From: Moorena producens 3L
GTDB taxonomy: Bacteria; Cyanobacteriota; Cyanobacteriia; Cyanobacteriales; Coleofasciculaceae
Direction: 5' to 3'
DNA length: 64,000 nucleotides
Assembly: GCF_000211815.1 (NCBI RefSeq)
Contig: NZ_GL890973.1
Span: 180,820-244,819 of the forward strand
Shown here: positions 1 to 8,889 of the stretch, piece after piece
How positions within the stretch are numbered: the first letter of the stretch is position 1
How the letters are laid out: each line of letters opens with the position of its first letter
Notes under the pieces: model-generated
Database searches by the model: none
The model's input: only the letters and a program-made list of their open reading frames with translations
Told to the model about the DNA's origin: nothing
Position numbers and translations under genes: made by a program

Positions 1-1
1 C

Positions 2-1303
2 GGTGGCGCTCAGGAGTTACAACAACTGCGGGATGAACTAGAAGCTAGAGAAAAGTTAATTAGAGAACAGCTAAAACAAAGCCAAAATATCTTGAAACGA
101 GCTATATCAACTCGTGGCTATACGGTGCTGCTCTCAGAGGTAAGCTCAACTTTTCAAGAGATTGTCAAAGACTTAATAACGGAAAGAGGGGAATTACCTG
201 TTGGGATTAAGCGGCAATTTGTTGGGGATTTACTTAAACACAAGCGCTGTATCTGTGGTGTAGAATTAACTGAGGGAACTCATGCTCATCAGCAAGTAGC
301 AGCCTGGATGGATAAAGCCGGAATGGCTGAAGTGGAAGAAACGGCAATTCGTATGGGTTCCCAGGTTGATGAAATTAACCAACAGGTGCCAGAATTTTGG
401 CAGGATGTTGACCAACAACAAGATACTATTGCTCAGGGAAGAACTGAGCTTTCTAGAATTGAGACCCAACTAGATGATATCAAGAAAAAGTTACGTAACT
501 TTCCCGATGAGGATATCAGTCATCTCCAACAACAATTGGATGAGATAGATACTAGGATTCGGGAGCTAACCCTAGAGCAAGGAGGTAATCAACAACAAAT
601 TGAACAGTTGGATACAGACATTGACTTAAAGGATAAGCAGATTGCTAAGCACAAAATGAATGAAAGTAAGCAGGCGTTGATACAGCGACGGATTGCTGCT
701 GCTCAAGATTCTATTGAACGGTTAATTGAAGTTAGGGAACGTTTAGAAACTCAGTTTCGGACTTCTTTGGAGAAGCGGGTCCAGGAGATATTTATCTCAA
801 TTTCCTTTACACCTTACATTCCTAAGTTGAGTGATAAGTATGAGTTAACCTTAGTAGAAAGTACTCTTGGGGAAGAAAACCTAGTTGCTGCGTCTACGGG
901 AGAGAATCAGATTCTAAGTTTATCCTTTATCGGCGGAATTATTGACCGAGTTAGGGATTGGAGTCAAGAGCATTCTCTGATGGGACCCGATAGTAGTACT
1001 TTTCCTATTGTAATGGATTCTCCCTTTGGAAGCTTGGATGAAATCTATCGTCGGCGAATTGCTAATATCTTACCTAGACTGGCGAATCAATTAGTAGTTT
1101 TAGTGACTCAGACTCAGTGGCGAGGAGAAGTGGCTGATGAGATACTTCCTTTTCTTGGTAAAGAGTATGTGTTGACTTACAATTCTCCTAAGTCTGATTG
1201 TGAAGAAGATGTTATTGAGCTAGCTGGAAATCGTTATGATTTGGTAAGGCGTAGTCCAAATCAGTTTGAATATACTGAGATTGTTGAGGTAGATTATGAG
1301 TAA
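2..1303 (+). CDS. SMC/Rad50-like ATPase, C-terminal part (DndD-type), cut by window edge
   Basis: The reading frame is open from the left edge, so this is the C-terminal 430 or so residues of a longer protein. The visible part has a CxC turn (KRCICGVEL) like the hook of Rad50/DndD-type ATPases, a long Gln/Glu-rich coiled coil, then an ABC-ATPase head: a signature-like STGENQILSLSF, a Walker B-like IVMDSPFGSLDE and a D-loop region, ending about 100 residues later. Such SMC-like ATPases use ATP to act on DNA, and many are in phosphorothioation (Dnd) or other defence loci. No dnd genes are visible here, so the defence role is inference from family resemblance only. Confidence 0.6.
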   Translation, partial: GGAQELQQLRDELEAREKLIREQLKQSQNILKRAISTRGYTVLLSEVSSTFQEIVKDLITERGELPVGIKRQFVGDLLKHKRCICGVELTEGTHAHQQVAAWMDKAGMAEVEETAIRMGSQVDEINQQVPEFWQDVDQQQDTIAQGRTELSRIETQLDDIKKKLRNFPDEDISHLQQQLDEIDTRIRELTLEQGGNQQQIEQLDTDIDLKDKQIAKHKMNESKQALIQRRIAAAQDSIERLIEVRERLETQFRTSLEKRVQEIFISISFTPYIPKLSDKYELTLVESTLGEENLVAASTGENQILSLSFIGGIIDRVRDWSQEHSLMGPDSSTFPIVMDSPFGSLDEIYRRRIANILPRLANQLVVLVTQTQWRGEVADEILPFLGKEYVLTYNSPKSDCEEDVIELAGNRYDLVRRSPNQFEYTEIVEVDYE

Positions 1304-1503
1304 CTATTCAGCTTATGCTTAGATGGGCAAATTACCATAGTTTCAATACTCTCAATCTCGAATGATTAAATTCTCCTGTTCCAGATTTATTTTAAGCTGT
1401 TCGCGTAGGATGAGCTTTTAGCTCACGGCTGACAGCTGACCACTGAATTCTTATGATAGTACCTCAAAGGATTGATAACAGCTACATATAGCTAGCTAAA
1501 GCC

Positions 1504-2130
1504 ATGTCTTACAGTGAATTTACTCTAGATACACTCAAACATCAATTTAACCTATCGATTCAAGAACGAGTTAACTTATTTGAATCAGTTGAACCAGTTA
1601 CTCCTAGTCCTTTATTGAAAGAGATTTTAGAAGAAAACCTACCTCTAGGATTGGAAATCGATACGGAAAAAGCGCGCTCTGAATTGATTGTTGCTCCTAT
1701 TTTAGTGGAAATTCGCAAGCAATTCAAGCGTCAAATCAGCCTTTTCTCTGGCACAGAGTTTACTATTGATAAAAGTAAAGGGCTAAACGGTAGGTGTGAT
1801 TTTATCATTAGTCATTCTCCTGAACAGTTGGAGGTTACTGCTCCTATTGCTATTCTAGTAGAAGCCAAAAATGATAACCTTAAATCCGCTATCCCTCAGT
1901 GTATTGCTGAAATGGTTGCTGCTCAAATTTTTAATGAGCACAAAAATAATCCTATTCCGTTTATCTATGGTGGAGTCACAACTGGAAGCCTATGGAAATT
2001 TCTCAAATTAGTCAAAAATTCGGTTTATATTGAGTCAGAAGAACACTTTATTGGTAATTTAGATGCTCTGCTCGGTATTCTGTCACATATTATTAATAGC
2101 ACTCGCCCTCAATCTGTTGCTGAAAGTTAG
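1504..2130 (+). CDS. Hypothetical protein with PD-(D/E)XK nuclease-like core
   Basis: A 208-residue protein without signal peptide or membrane segment. The middle contains GRCDFII followed about 30 residues later by AILVEAKND, which fits the D...ExK metal-binding pattern of the PD-(D/E)XK fold. Many such single-domain proteins of unknown role occur in cyanobacteria and are often labelled restriction-endonuclease-like. It lies 200 bp after the SMC-like ATPase on the same strand, so a shared defence or DNA-maintenance role is possible but not shown. The 200 bp gap carries a repeat of the GTAAGCATTCAGC family, which argues against tight co-transcription. Confidence 0.55.
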   Translation: MSYSEFTLDTLKHQFNLSIQERVNLFESVEPVTPSPLLKEILEENLPLGLEIDTEKARSELIVAPILVEIRKQFKRQISLFSGTEFTIDKSKGLNGRCDFIISHSPEQLEVTAPIAILVEAKNDNLKSAIPQCIAEMVAAQIFNEHKNNPIPFIYGGVTTGSLWKFLKLVKNSVYIESEEHFIGNLDALLGILSHIINSTRPQSVAES

Positions 2131-2533
2131 TGATAATTTTGGGATAGTGGCAAGAAAAGTCGGTAAGTAAATAGACACTACATCAAGGGTTAAGCAATAA
2201 TATTATTGGTCTAATTCTTATTGTTATGATTATCGAAATAATTAAAATTTAGAATAACGTCGATAATTATGTATAATAAGGTTAATTGTTACAAGTAGTC
2301 AATATTATTGAAGTGACTAGGGTTGAGGCTTACCTTACTGCTTATGTTGAATAATCTAAGGGGTAAATTATGCTATAATAGTGTAAGTTTTAACATGATA
2401 TGACGTAAAACAAAGAACATAAGCTGTTCGCGTAGCGTGTGTGTAGCACATAAGCTGACGACTAAATGCTTACGATAGCACTAGAGCCCCTACTCATTGC
2501 ACAATAGAATAGTTATTTGCTCTTTCCCCTACT
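2131..2533. other. Non-coding gap, AT-rich, with one interspersed repeat
   Basis: No convincing gene. The first 270 bases are AT-rich. Around 2416-2480 is a copy of the interspersed repeat that carries CTGTTCGCGTAGCGTG and ends in an AATGCTTAC-like terminus, also found at 11.5, 15.0, 18.6, 27.7 and 56.5 kb. Confidence 0.5.
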
Positions 2534-3934
2534 ATGCCAATTGTCCTAACTGATACCAAAAACTTACTCTGTGACCTAATTGCTCAATATGGCTCCCGTG
2601 TCGATTACTTAGCTATTCGCTTAGAAGAAGCCGAAGGAACTAGCATTTTATTACGGGGTGACAAGATAGAAACCCTTAGTGAAGGTCTTTCTATCGGTGG
2701 ACAAGTAAGAGCATGTTATAATGGAGGATGGGGTTTTTCGAGTTTTAACCAGCTTAGCGCTATTAAAGAACGAGTCGAAGACGCGATCGCAGCAGCTAGG
2801 ATTGTGGGTAATCAAGAAACCACCCTTGCTCCCATTGAACCAAGACAGGATGTTTGTAAGTTACCCCTGACTGGTACAGACCCTAGACAAATTCCCTTGG
2901 CGCAGAAGAAAGCATTATGCGATCGCTACAATCAAATTCTCAGAAGTTATGACAGTAGCATTGCTACCACTTCTGTCCGGTATGGGGATGTTAACCAGCG
3001 CATCATCATTGCTACTTCCGAAGGTACCTTGATAGAGCAATCTTGGGCAGATCTGGAAATGCGTTTTGCTGCTACTGCTCGTAATGGCGATAGTGTCCAT
3101 ACTGGTAGAGAAACCATTGGCTCTCGCCAAGGCTATGACGACCTGACCAATCTTGATCAACAAGTCCATGGAGCAGCTCAACGTGCTGTAGATGCTCTAT
3201 CCTTACCACCTGTAACTGGTGGTAATTATACAGTAGTTATCGACCCCATCCTGACTGGTTTGTTTGTTCACGAAGCCTTTGGACACCTTTCTGAAGCCGA
3301 CATGGCTTATGAAAATCCTGACTTACTAGAAGTGATGAGTATAGGGCGTCGTTTTGGCTCAAAGGAGTTGCAAATCTTTGATGGAGCTGCGACCCAAGGA
3401 CACCGGGGTAGCTATTTCTACGATGATGAAGGCACTCCAGCCACTACCACTCAGTTGATTAAAGATGGTGTATTAGTTGGACGTCTTCACTCCCGTGAAA
3501 CTGCTGGTAAGTTAGGCGAAACCCCTACTGGTAATGCTCGTTGTCTCAATTACCACTATCCCCCGATTGTTCGGATGACTAATACTTGGATAGGACCCGG
3601 AGCTACTCCAGTAGCAGAGTTATTCGATGATATCCCAATAGGAGTCTATGCTCGAAATTGGCTAGGAGGTATGACTAATGGTGAAATGTTTACCTTTAGT
3701 GCTGGAGAAGCGTGGATGATTCGCAATGGTCAAATTGCTGAACCTGTGCGAGATGTCACTCTTTCTGGTAATGTGTTCAAGACCTTAGCTGATATTGAAG
3801 CTATTGGTGATGATTTCTATTGGGATGAATCCGGTGGCTGTGGTAAAGGTGGACAAAGCGGCTTAGCTGTAGGTTGTGCAGGACCAAGCTTAAGGATTCG
3901 GAATGTGGTAGTTGGTGGAGAAGCTGAAGGTTGA
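2534..3934 (+). CDS. tldD: TldD-family metalloprotease
   Basis: A 466-residue full-length member of the TldD/PmbA (modulator of gyrase) family. In bacteria TldD pairs with PmbA/TldE as a zinc-dependent peptidase that degrades unfolded or modified peptides. The active-site motif HEAFGH (HExxxH) is at about residue 246 and a Gly- and Cys-rich C-terminus (GGCGKGGQSGLAVGCAGP) follows, as expected for TldD. The start ATG at 2534 gives the normal family N-terminus. No pmbA gene is visible downstream; tandem repeats and rsmE follow instead. The 3' end runs straight into GAAGGTT repeats, and the last residues (GEAEG) are partly encoded by them. Confidence 0.9.
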   Translation: MPIVLTDTKNLLCDLIAQYGSRVDYLAIRLEEAEGTSILLRGDKIETLSEGLSIGGQVRACYNGGWGFSSFNQLSAIKERVEDAIAAARIVGNQETTLAPIEPRQDVCKLPLTGTDPRQIPLAQKKALCDRYNQILRSYDSSIATTSVRYGDVNQRIIIATSEGTLIEQSWADLEMRFAATARNGDSVHTGRETIGSRQGYDDLTNLDQQVHGAAQRAVDALSLPPVTGGNYTVVIDPILTGLFVHEAFGHLSEADMAYENPDLLEVMSIGRRFGSKELQIFDGAATQGHRGSYFYDDEGTPATTTQLIKDGVLVGRLHSRETAGKLGETPTGNARCLNYHYPPIVRMTNTWIGPGATPVAELFDDIPIGVYARNWLGGMTNGEMFTFSAGEAWMIRNGQIAEPVRDVTLSGNVFKTLADIEAIGDDFYWDESGGCGKGGQSGLAVGCAGPSLRIRNVVVGGEAEG

Positions 3935-4545
3935 AGGTTGAAGGTTGAAGGTTGAAGGTTGAAGGTTGAAGGTTGTCTGTCAGAATGAAGAATTTAGAAT
4001 GAAGAATTTAGAATGAAGAATTTAGAATGAAGAATTTAGAATGTAAAATTTAGAATGTAAAATTTAGAATTTAGAATGAATTATACATTCTGGTTGTTCC
4101 GTACTTGTTATCCTAAATAAACAGTCTGTAGTCTGTAACAGGGAAAAGCGGCTCTGGAAATAACAGTGGTCAAAGGCCGTATTCAGAAAATTTTATCAGT
4201 TAAATAGCCTAATTTTCCCTGTAGATTAAGCTTTATGAGCTTTTTAACGGCAATTATAGCATAAAAGGTACTGAAGAGCCAAAATTCTAAATTCTAAATT
4301 CTAAATTCTAAATTCTAAATTCTAAATTCTAAATTCTAAATTCTAAATTCTAAATTCTAAATTCTAAATTCTAAATTCTAAATTCTAAATTCTAAATTCT
4401 AAATTCTAAATTCTAAAATGTTGAATAGCCTAATTTACCCTGTAGATTAAGCTTTCTGAGTTTTTTAACTGGAATTTTAGCATAAAAGCTACTGAAGAGC
4501 CAAAATTCTAAATTCTAAATTCTAAATTCTAAATTCTAAATTCAA
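3927..4545. repeat. Heptamer tandem repeats with a duplicated 90-bp block
   Basis: From the tldD stop the sequence has about 6 copies of GAAGGTT, then 4 copies of a 15-mer TAGAATGAAGAATTT, then two arrays of the heptamer AATTCTA: about 19 copies at 4282-4416 and about 5 at 4503-4543. Each array is preceded by a copy of the same block of roughly 90 bp, at about 4203-4290 and 4425-4510, which begins AATAGCCTAATTT and ends in AAGAGCCAAAATTC. The TAGAATTT-type units upstream are the reverse complement of the AATTCTA units, so the region could fold into a long hairpin. Copy number is likely to vary between strains by slippage. Confidence 0.85.
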
Positions 4546-4612
4546 AAATATCGAAGCCTATTCTCTGTGATTGTTATTTAATCCGGAATTCCCTACAACT
4601 GCGGCAACAGTA

Positions 4613-5398
4613 ATGAGTATGCAACGGTTGGTGATATCACCTGCACAGCGTCAAGACCAAGGGATTGTTTTAACTGATGCCCAACAGCATTATCTAATTA
4701 GAGTGTTGCGGCTGAGAAAGGGCGATCGCTTTATTGCTATGGATGGAGAGGGTGGCTGGTATGTTAGTGAGTTAGAAGGTGATTTGACTCAAGCTAAAAT
4801 TGTCGCATCTGAGCACATTCAAACCGAATTGCCTAAACAGGTAACCTTGATGGCTGCGATGCCTAAAGGGAGTGGATTTGAGCAAATTTGTCTGATGGCA
4901 ACGGAGTTGGGAGTGACTCGGATTGTGCCGTTGAAAAGCGATCGCACTTTACTCAATCCTAGTCCTCAAAAGCTCCAGAGGTGGCGGCGCATCACCCAAG
5001 AAGCAGCAGAGCAATCAGAACGGGAAGTTGTGCCGAAAATTCTTGAACCTGTTGACTTTTCCGATAGTCTTCAGTTACCGGAAACCCGAGAAGCCTATCG
5101 CTATATTTGTGTAGCTCGGGGAAAGGCTCCCCATCTACTCAATTGCTTATTAGATTTACGATTAGGATTCGATACTGGCCAAACAGACCCTGCTCAACAT
5201 CCTGGTATTGTAATTGCTACCGGACCGGAGGGTGGTTGGACAACTCAAGAGCTAGAACAAGCTACTGCTGCTGGATTTATCGCTGTTTCTCTAGGAAGTC
5301 GCATTCTTCGAGCTATCACTGCTCCTATTGTTAGCTTGTCTATAGTAGCAGCAGTCTCGGAGTCATCAGTTAAGACAAAAGGTGATAATTTTGCTTGA
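4613..5398 (+). CDS. rsmE: 16S rRNA (uracil1498-N3)-methyltransferase RsmE
   Basis: RsmE uses SAM to methylate N3 of U1498 in 16S rRNA of the small subunit. The protein starts at an ATG giving MSMQRLVI, the usual RsmE N-terminus; an upstream TTG at 4571 would add 14 atypical residues, so I chose 4613. A PUA-like N-terminal domain (RVLRLRKGDRF) is followed by a SPOUT methyltransferase domain with the knot motifs ATGPEGGW and SLGSRILRAITA. The last motif normally reads LRxETA; here Glu is replaced by Ile, which is unusual. The gene sits alone between a heptamer-repeat region and the TAGCGCTA array. Confidence 0.88.
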   Translation: MSMQRLVISPAQRQDQGIVLTDAQQHYLIRVLRLRKGDRFIAMDGEGGWYVSELEGDLTQAKIVASEHIQTELPKQVTLMAAMPKGSGFEQICLMATELGVTRIVPLKSDRTLLNPSPQKLQRWRRITQEAAEQSEREVVPKILEPVDFSDSLQLPETREAYRYICVARGKAPHLLNCLLDLRLGFDTGQTDPAQHPGIVIATGPEGGWTTQELEQATAAGFIAVSLGSRILRAITAPIVSLSIVAAVSESSVKTKGDNFA

Positions 5399-5485
5399 GC
5401 AATTGACAACATCCATCGGCAAGTGAGCCAATAAACTTGATTTATCCTACTCAAATCAGACTAGTGCTCAATAATGACAATCCGG

Positions 5486-6016
5486 TTAACTATAGCGCTA
5501 TTTTAAAAGCAAGATTAAATCCAATTACTTGATCTATCCCTTAAGCCCTGAATAAGGTTCGCGCTATACTAAATAATGTTTACTATAGCGCTATAAATAA
5601 ATCTAATCTGCTCATCCTATATAATCCTTAAATCCTCTAAAAGGGTAGCGCTAATTAAATTTCCCAGATCCCCAAATCCTCTAAAACTATAACGCTATAT
5701 TAAACTGGCTTAAATAAAAATAGCGCTAGATAATTTGTGATCTTCATAACTATAGCGCTATTTTAAAAATAAGGATTAAATCGAATTACTTTATATGCCC
5801 CGTAAACCCTTGACAAAATTAGCGCTATAGTAAAGCGTCCATAAATCCCAAAATTAAATTAGCGCTATAGTAAACCGACCATAAAACCCAATAATCCCAT
5901 ATAGTCTTTACCACCTCTAAAAGACTAGCGCTATTAAAATTCCCTGCATGAATTTGTAAAAATTTGTAAAAATTACCCACAACCATAAATAATGTGTTAA
6001 GCTAAGTATAGCGCTA
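5486..6016. repeat. Array of TAGCGCTA palindromes upstream of HTH gene
   Basis: Nine perfect copies of the 8-bp palindrome TAGCGCTA start at 5493, 5586, 5646, 5721, 5753, 5820, 5860, 5926 and 6009, with variants near 5559 and 5690. Several are embedded in a longer shared context (AACTATAGCGCTATTTTAAA at 5489 and 5749; TTAGCGCTATAGTAAA at 5819 and 5859). The last copy is 19 bp before the start codon of the HTH gene at 6035. Spacing is irregular, 32 to 93 bp. They look like iterons or operators, perhaps for the adjacent DNA-binding protein, but a general cyanobacterial palindrome enrichment is also possible since further copies occur at 9.0-10.0 kb. Confidence 0.85.
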
Positions 6017-6020
6017 TTTA

Positions 6021-6026
6021 AAGGAG
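6021..6026 (+). promoter_or_regulatory. Strong ribosome binding site for the HTH gene
   Basis: AAGGAG lies 8 bases before the ATG at 6035, an almost perfect Shine-Dalgarno sequence. This is stronger than most sites in the window and fixes the start. Confidence 0.8.
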
Positions 6027-6034
6027 CAAAAAAA

Positions 6035-6469
6035 ATGACAGTGGTCGGAACTACCCAAGCAGCTTTTCTTCTAGGGATTTGTGTCCAACGAGTCCGTCAA
6101 CTTCTGAAAAATGGCAGAATTAAGGGCGCTCAAAAAGTTGGCAGATTTTGGCAAATTCCCTTATTTAATGGCTTGCCCAAGGTCAGTCCCGGTCGCCGTG
6201 GACCAAAGGGAACCTGGAGAAGAGGTTTCCAAAAGGTGGCCACTTACGTTCATGTCAACCAGAACGTCATTAGGCAAAATAAAAAGAACAACACCTACGA
6301 GCCTGTCCTAACCGTCAAACAAGGTAATCGCAACACCTACGGTCATTATGTAGAAATCAAAGGACCGTCTCGGTTGGTTTATCAGCCCAATTGTCCCAAG
6401 GATTGTGGAGCTACAGTGTGGCTGGAAGTTGATCCTTCTGTGGAAATTTTGACCAAACTTTTTGGCTAG
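6035..6469 (+). CDS. Small DNA-binding protein with excisionase/MerR-like helix-turn-helix
   Basis: A 144-residue basic protein. The first 45 residues (GTTQAAFLLGICVQRVRQLL followed by a wing ending VGRFWQIP) match the winged helix of MerR/excisionase-type binders, which recognise short DNA sites. The rest is basic (GRRGPKGTWRRGF) with no recognised catalytic motif. The strong AAGGAG site and good start support a real gene. It lies directly behind nine TAGCGCTA palindromes, so autoregulation or binding to these sites is a natural hypothesis, not demonstrated. It could be a remnant of a mobile element. Confidence 0.7.
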   Translation: MTVVGTTQAAFLLGICVQRVRQLLKNGRIKGAQKVGRFWQIPLFNGLPKVSPGRRGPKGTWRRGFQKVATYVHVNQNVIRQNKKNNTYEPVLTVKQGNRNTYGHYVEIKGPSRLVYQPNCPKDCGATVWLEVDPSVEILTKLFG

Positions 6470-6837
6470 TGGGACTTTACTATTTTTGGGTCTGTTTAGG
6501 GGAACTAGCGGTGAATCGTTCTCCCAATCTGGGGTGAGCGCTCATGTGAGTGTAAGATTGTGTCAAACTTTATTGGCGCTGATTGCTTTTAAGACCTTCA
6601 AAATTTCTGCCTTCTGCCTTAAAAAGATAAGCAAAGTACTTCACCCAATTAAAAACTGCTATACTATTTATTTATCTAAGTAAACCTGCGGCATGAATGT
6701 AGGATAGAGTTTCATCAGCAATCTTGATCTATATAAAAATTTATTTTGGATAGAAAGAGAGACGCTTCTTCTATCAATAACTTGGGAACTGCTTATAAAG
6801 TTATTTTTTGTCGTTTTACCGAAAATACTTTTAGACT
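6470..6837. other. Non-coding gap
   Basis: I see no convincing gene. A 73-codon frame that overlaps the end of the HTH gene has low-complexity composition and no start signal. The region probably holds the promoter of the beta-helix gene. Confidence 0.4.
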
Positions 6838-8769
6838 GTGACAAGTAATTTTAATTCAAATAAAACCGTAGTTGTTGCTAAATCGGATAGGGCTGACTAC
6901 ACAACAATTGGGGAGGCGATTAAAAATGCCCAACCTGAAACCAGAATTTTAGTAAAGCCAGGGATTTACAGAGAAAGTATTGTTATTGATAAATCCCTAG
7001 AAATTTTAGGAGATGGTAAAGCCTCCGATATCCTTATTGAGGGCACTAGCCTTAACTGTATTCTGATGCAAACAGACTATGCAATAGTGCGAGGCTTAAC
7101 TTTGCGAGAATGCAGTGTAGGTGTGTGTATTCCCAAGGGAGAGTTAATCCTTGAAGATTGTGATCTGACCGCCTATGACTGTGGTATAGTTATTTGTGAT
7201 TCTAAAGCAAATCCCATTATTCGTCGCTGCTGTATTCATGATGGGCAAGGTAACGGTATTAAGATTAAAGATAATGGTCAAGGAGTAATAGAAGACTGCG
7301 ACATTTATGGTCATACTTATCCAGGAGTGGAGATCTCTAAAGGTGGCAATCCCATGATCCATCGCTGCCGTATTAATGATGGTAAACAAAACGGAATTTG
7401 GATTACAGACAATGGATTAGGAGCTATAGAAGACTGCGACATATATGGCAATACTTATTCAGGATTGAAGAGCGATAAAGGTAGCAATCCTACTATCCGT
7501 CGCTGTCGTGTTTATGATGGTAAACGAAGCGGAATTTGGATTACAGACAATGGATTAGGAATCCTAGAAGACTGCGACATCTATGGCAATACTTATCCAG
7601 GAGTGCAGATCGATAAAGGTAGCAATCCCGCAATCCGTCACTGTCGTATTTATGATGGTAAAGGATACGGAATTTGGATTCAAGACAATGGATTAGGAAC
7701 TCTAGAAGACTGCGACATCTATGGCAATACTGATACAGGAGTGTATATCAATGAAGCTAGCAATCCCACTATCCGTTGCTGTCGTATTTATGATGGTAAA
7801 AGTTTCGGAATTGGGATTAGAAACAATGGATTAGGAACTATAGAGGACTGCGACATCTATGGCAATAATAGTCTAGGAGTGGTTATCTCTGAAGCTAGCA
7901 ATCCCACTATCCGTAACTGTCGTATTTATGATGGTAAAAGTTTCGGAATTTGGATTACAGACAATGGATTAGGAATCCTAGAAGACTGCGACATCTATGG
8001 TAATACTTATTCAGGAGTGTATATCAATAAAGATAGCAATCCCACGCTCCGTCGCTGTCGTATTTATGATGATAAACAAAACGGAATTTGGATTACAGAC
8101 AATGGATTAGGAACTCTAGAAGACTGCGACATCTATGGCAATACTTATTTAGGAGTATATATCTCTAAAGGTAGCAATCCCACGCTCCGTCACTGTCGTA
8201 TTTATGATGGTAAAGGAAACGGAATTTGGATTACAGACAATGGATTAGGAACCCTAGAAGACTGCGACATCTATGGCAATACTAGTCTAGGAGTGGAAAT
8301 TAATAATAATAGTAATCCTACTTTCCGTCGTTGTCGAATTGAAAACCATCCTTTTCCAGGAATTCAAATTGAAGAAGGATGTAATCCATTGTTTCGTCGC
8401 TGTATTCTTAGGAGTAATAGACCATTCTATTTAGGAATTGCTGGTATACTAAGTCTTTCTATTGCCTTACCTGTAGCTATAGCTGGGGATTTGGTAATCA
8501 CTCCCACTATAGCTGTAGCCTTAGCTGTGATTGGATTTGTATTTTACAAACTGCGTAAAAATAGGTTTAATAAACTTGATAGTATCGAAATAATATATCT
8601 CACCCTAGCATTAGGCGCAAATTTAGGATTAACTTTTTTGCTAAGTTTTAATATTTATAGCTGTTTAGCTTTATTGGTAACGGGTTGGCTCTGGCAAAGG
8701 AGGCTTTTTAAGCCACTTTTTAAGCAATCTAAGTTAATATCTAAGTATCAGATTAATAGATTGCCTTAA
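6838..8769 (+). CDS. Right-handed beta-helix repeat protein with C-terminal membrane segments
   Basis: A 643-residue protein starting at GTG. Residues 10-130 resemble the start of pectate-lyase/NosD-type beta-helices (TIGEAIKNAQ, ILVKPGIYRES). Residues of about 130-515 consist of a 46-residue repeat with the core EDCDIYGNTYxGV, SNPTxRxCRIYDGK and GIWITDNGLG, about nine copies, each giving two helical coils. About four hydrophobic stretches follow in the last 120 residues (for example LGIAGILSLSIALPVAIAG), so the helix is probably anchored at a membrane. No signal peptide is visible at the N-terminus, which suggests a cytoplasmic helix domain. Function is unknown; related helices bind polysaccharide or act as scaffolds. 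Confidence 0.75.
   Translation: MTSNFNSNKTVVVAKSDRADYTTIGEAIKNAQPETRILVKPGIYRESIVIDKSLEILGDGKASDILIEGTSLNCILMQTDYAIVRGLTLRECSVGVCIPKGELILEDCDLTAYDCGIVICDSKANPIIRRCCIHDGQGNGIKIKDNGQGVIEDCDIYGHTYPGVEISKGGNPMIHRCRINDGKQNGIWITDNGLGAIEDCDIYGNTYSGLKSDKGSNPTIRRCRVYDGKRSGIWITDNGLGILEDCDIYGNTYPGVQIDKGSNPAIRHCRIYDGKGYGIWIQDNGLGTLEDCDIYGNTDTGVYINEASNPTIRCCRIYDGKSFGIGIRNNGLGTIEDCDIYGNNSLGVVISEASNPTIRNCRIYDGKSFGIWITDNGLGILEDCDIYGNTYSGVYINKDSNPTLRRCRIYDDKQNGIWITDNGLGTLEDCDIYGNTYLGVYISKGSNPTLRHCRIYDGKGNGIWITDNGLGTLEDCDIYGNTSLGVEINNNSNPTFRRCRIENHPFPGIQIEEGCNPLFRRCILRSNRPFYLGIAGILSLSIALPVAIAGDLVITPTIAVALAVIGFVFYKLRKNRFNKLDSIEIIYLTLALGANLGLTFLLSFNIYSCLALLVTGWLWQRRLFKPLFKQSKLISKYQINRLP
7292..8330 (+). repeat. 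138-bp tandem repeats inside the beta-helix gene
   Basis: About seven to eight copies of a 138-bp (46-codon) unit, each containing GACTGCGACATCTATGGCAA and GGAATTTGGATTACAGACAA or close variants. Nucleotide identity between units is very high in the middle of the array, which points to recent expansion or gene conversion. Confidence 0.85.
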
Positions 8770-8889
8770 TTAAATTATTTTTCCCTCAACTATGTCCTAA
8801 ATTTTGAGGCATGATCAGTTTTAAAGACTGGGCAATTATCAATAAGCATAAGTTAATGACATGAGGTGAATTCGGACTTTTTCAGTCCA

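Noticed and set aside
4282..4416. CRISPR-like regular repeats
   Set aside because: These are 7-bp tandem units without spacers; there are no cas genes in the window.
6462..6683. 73-residue frame overlapping the HTH gene
   Set aside because: No ribosome binding site, biased composition, no recognisable similarity.
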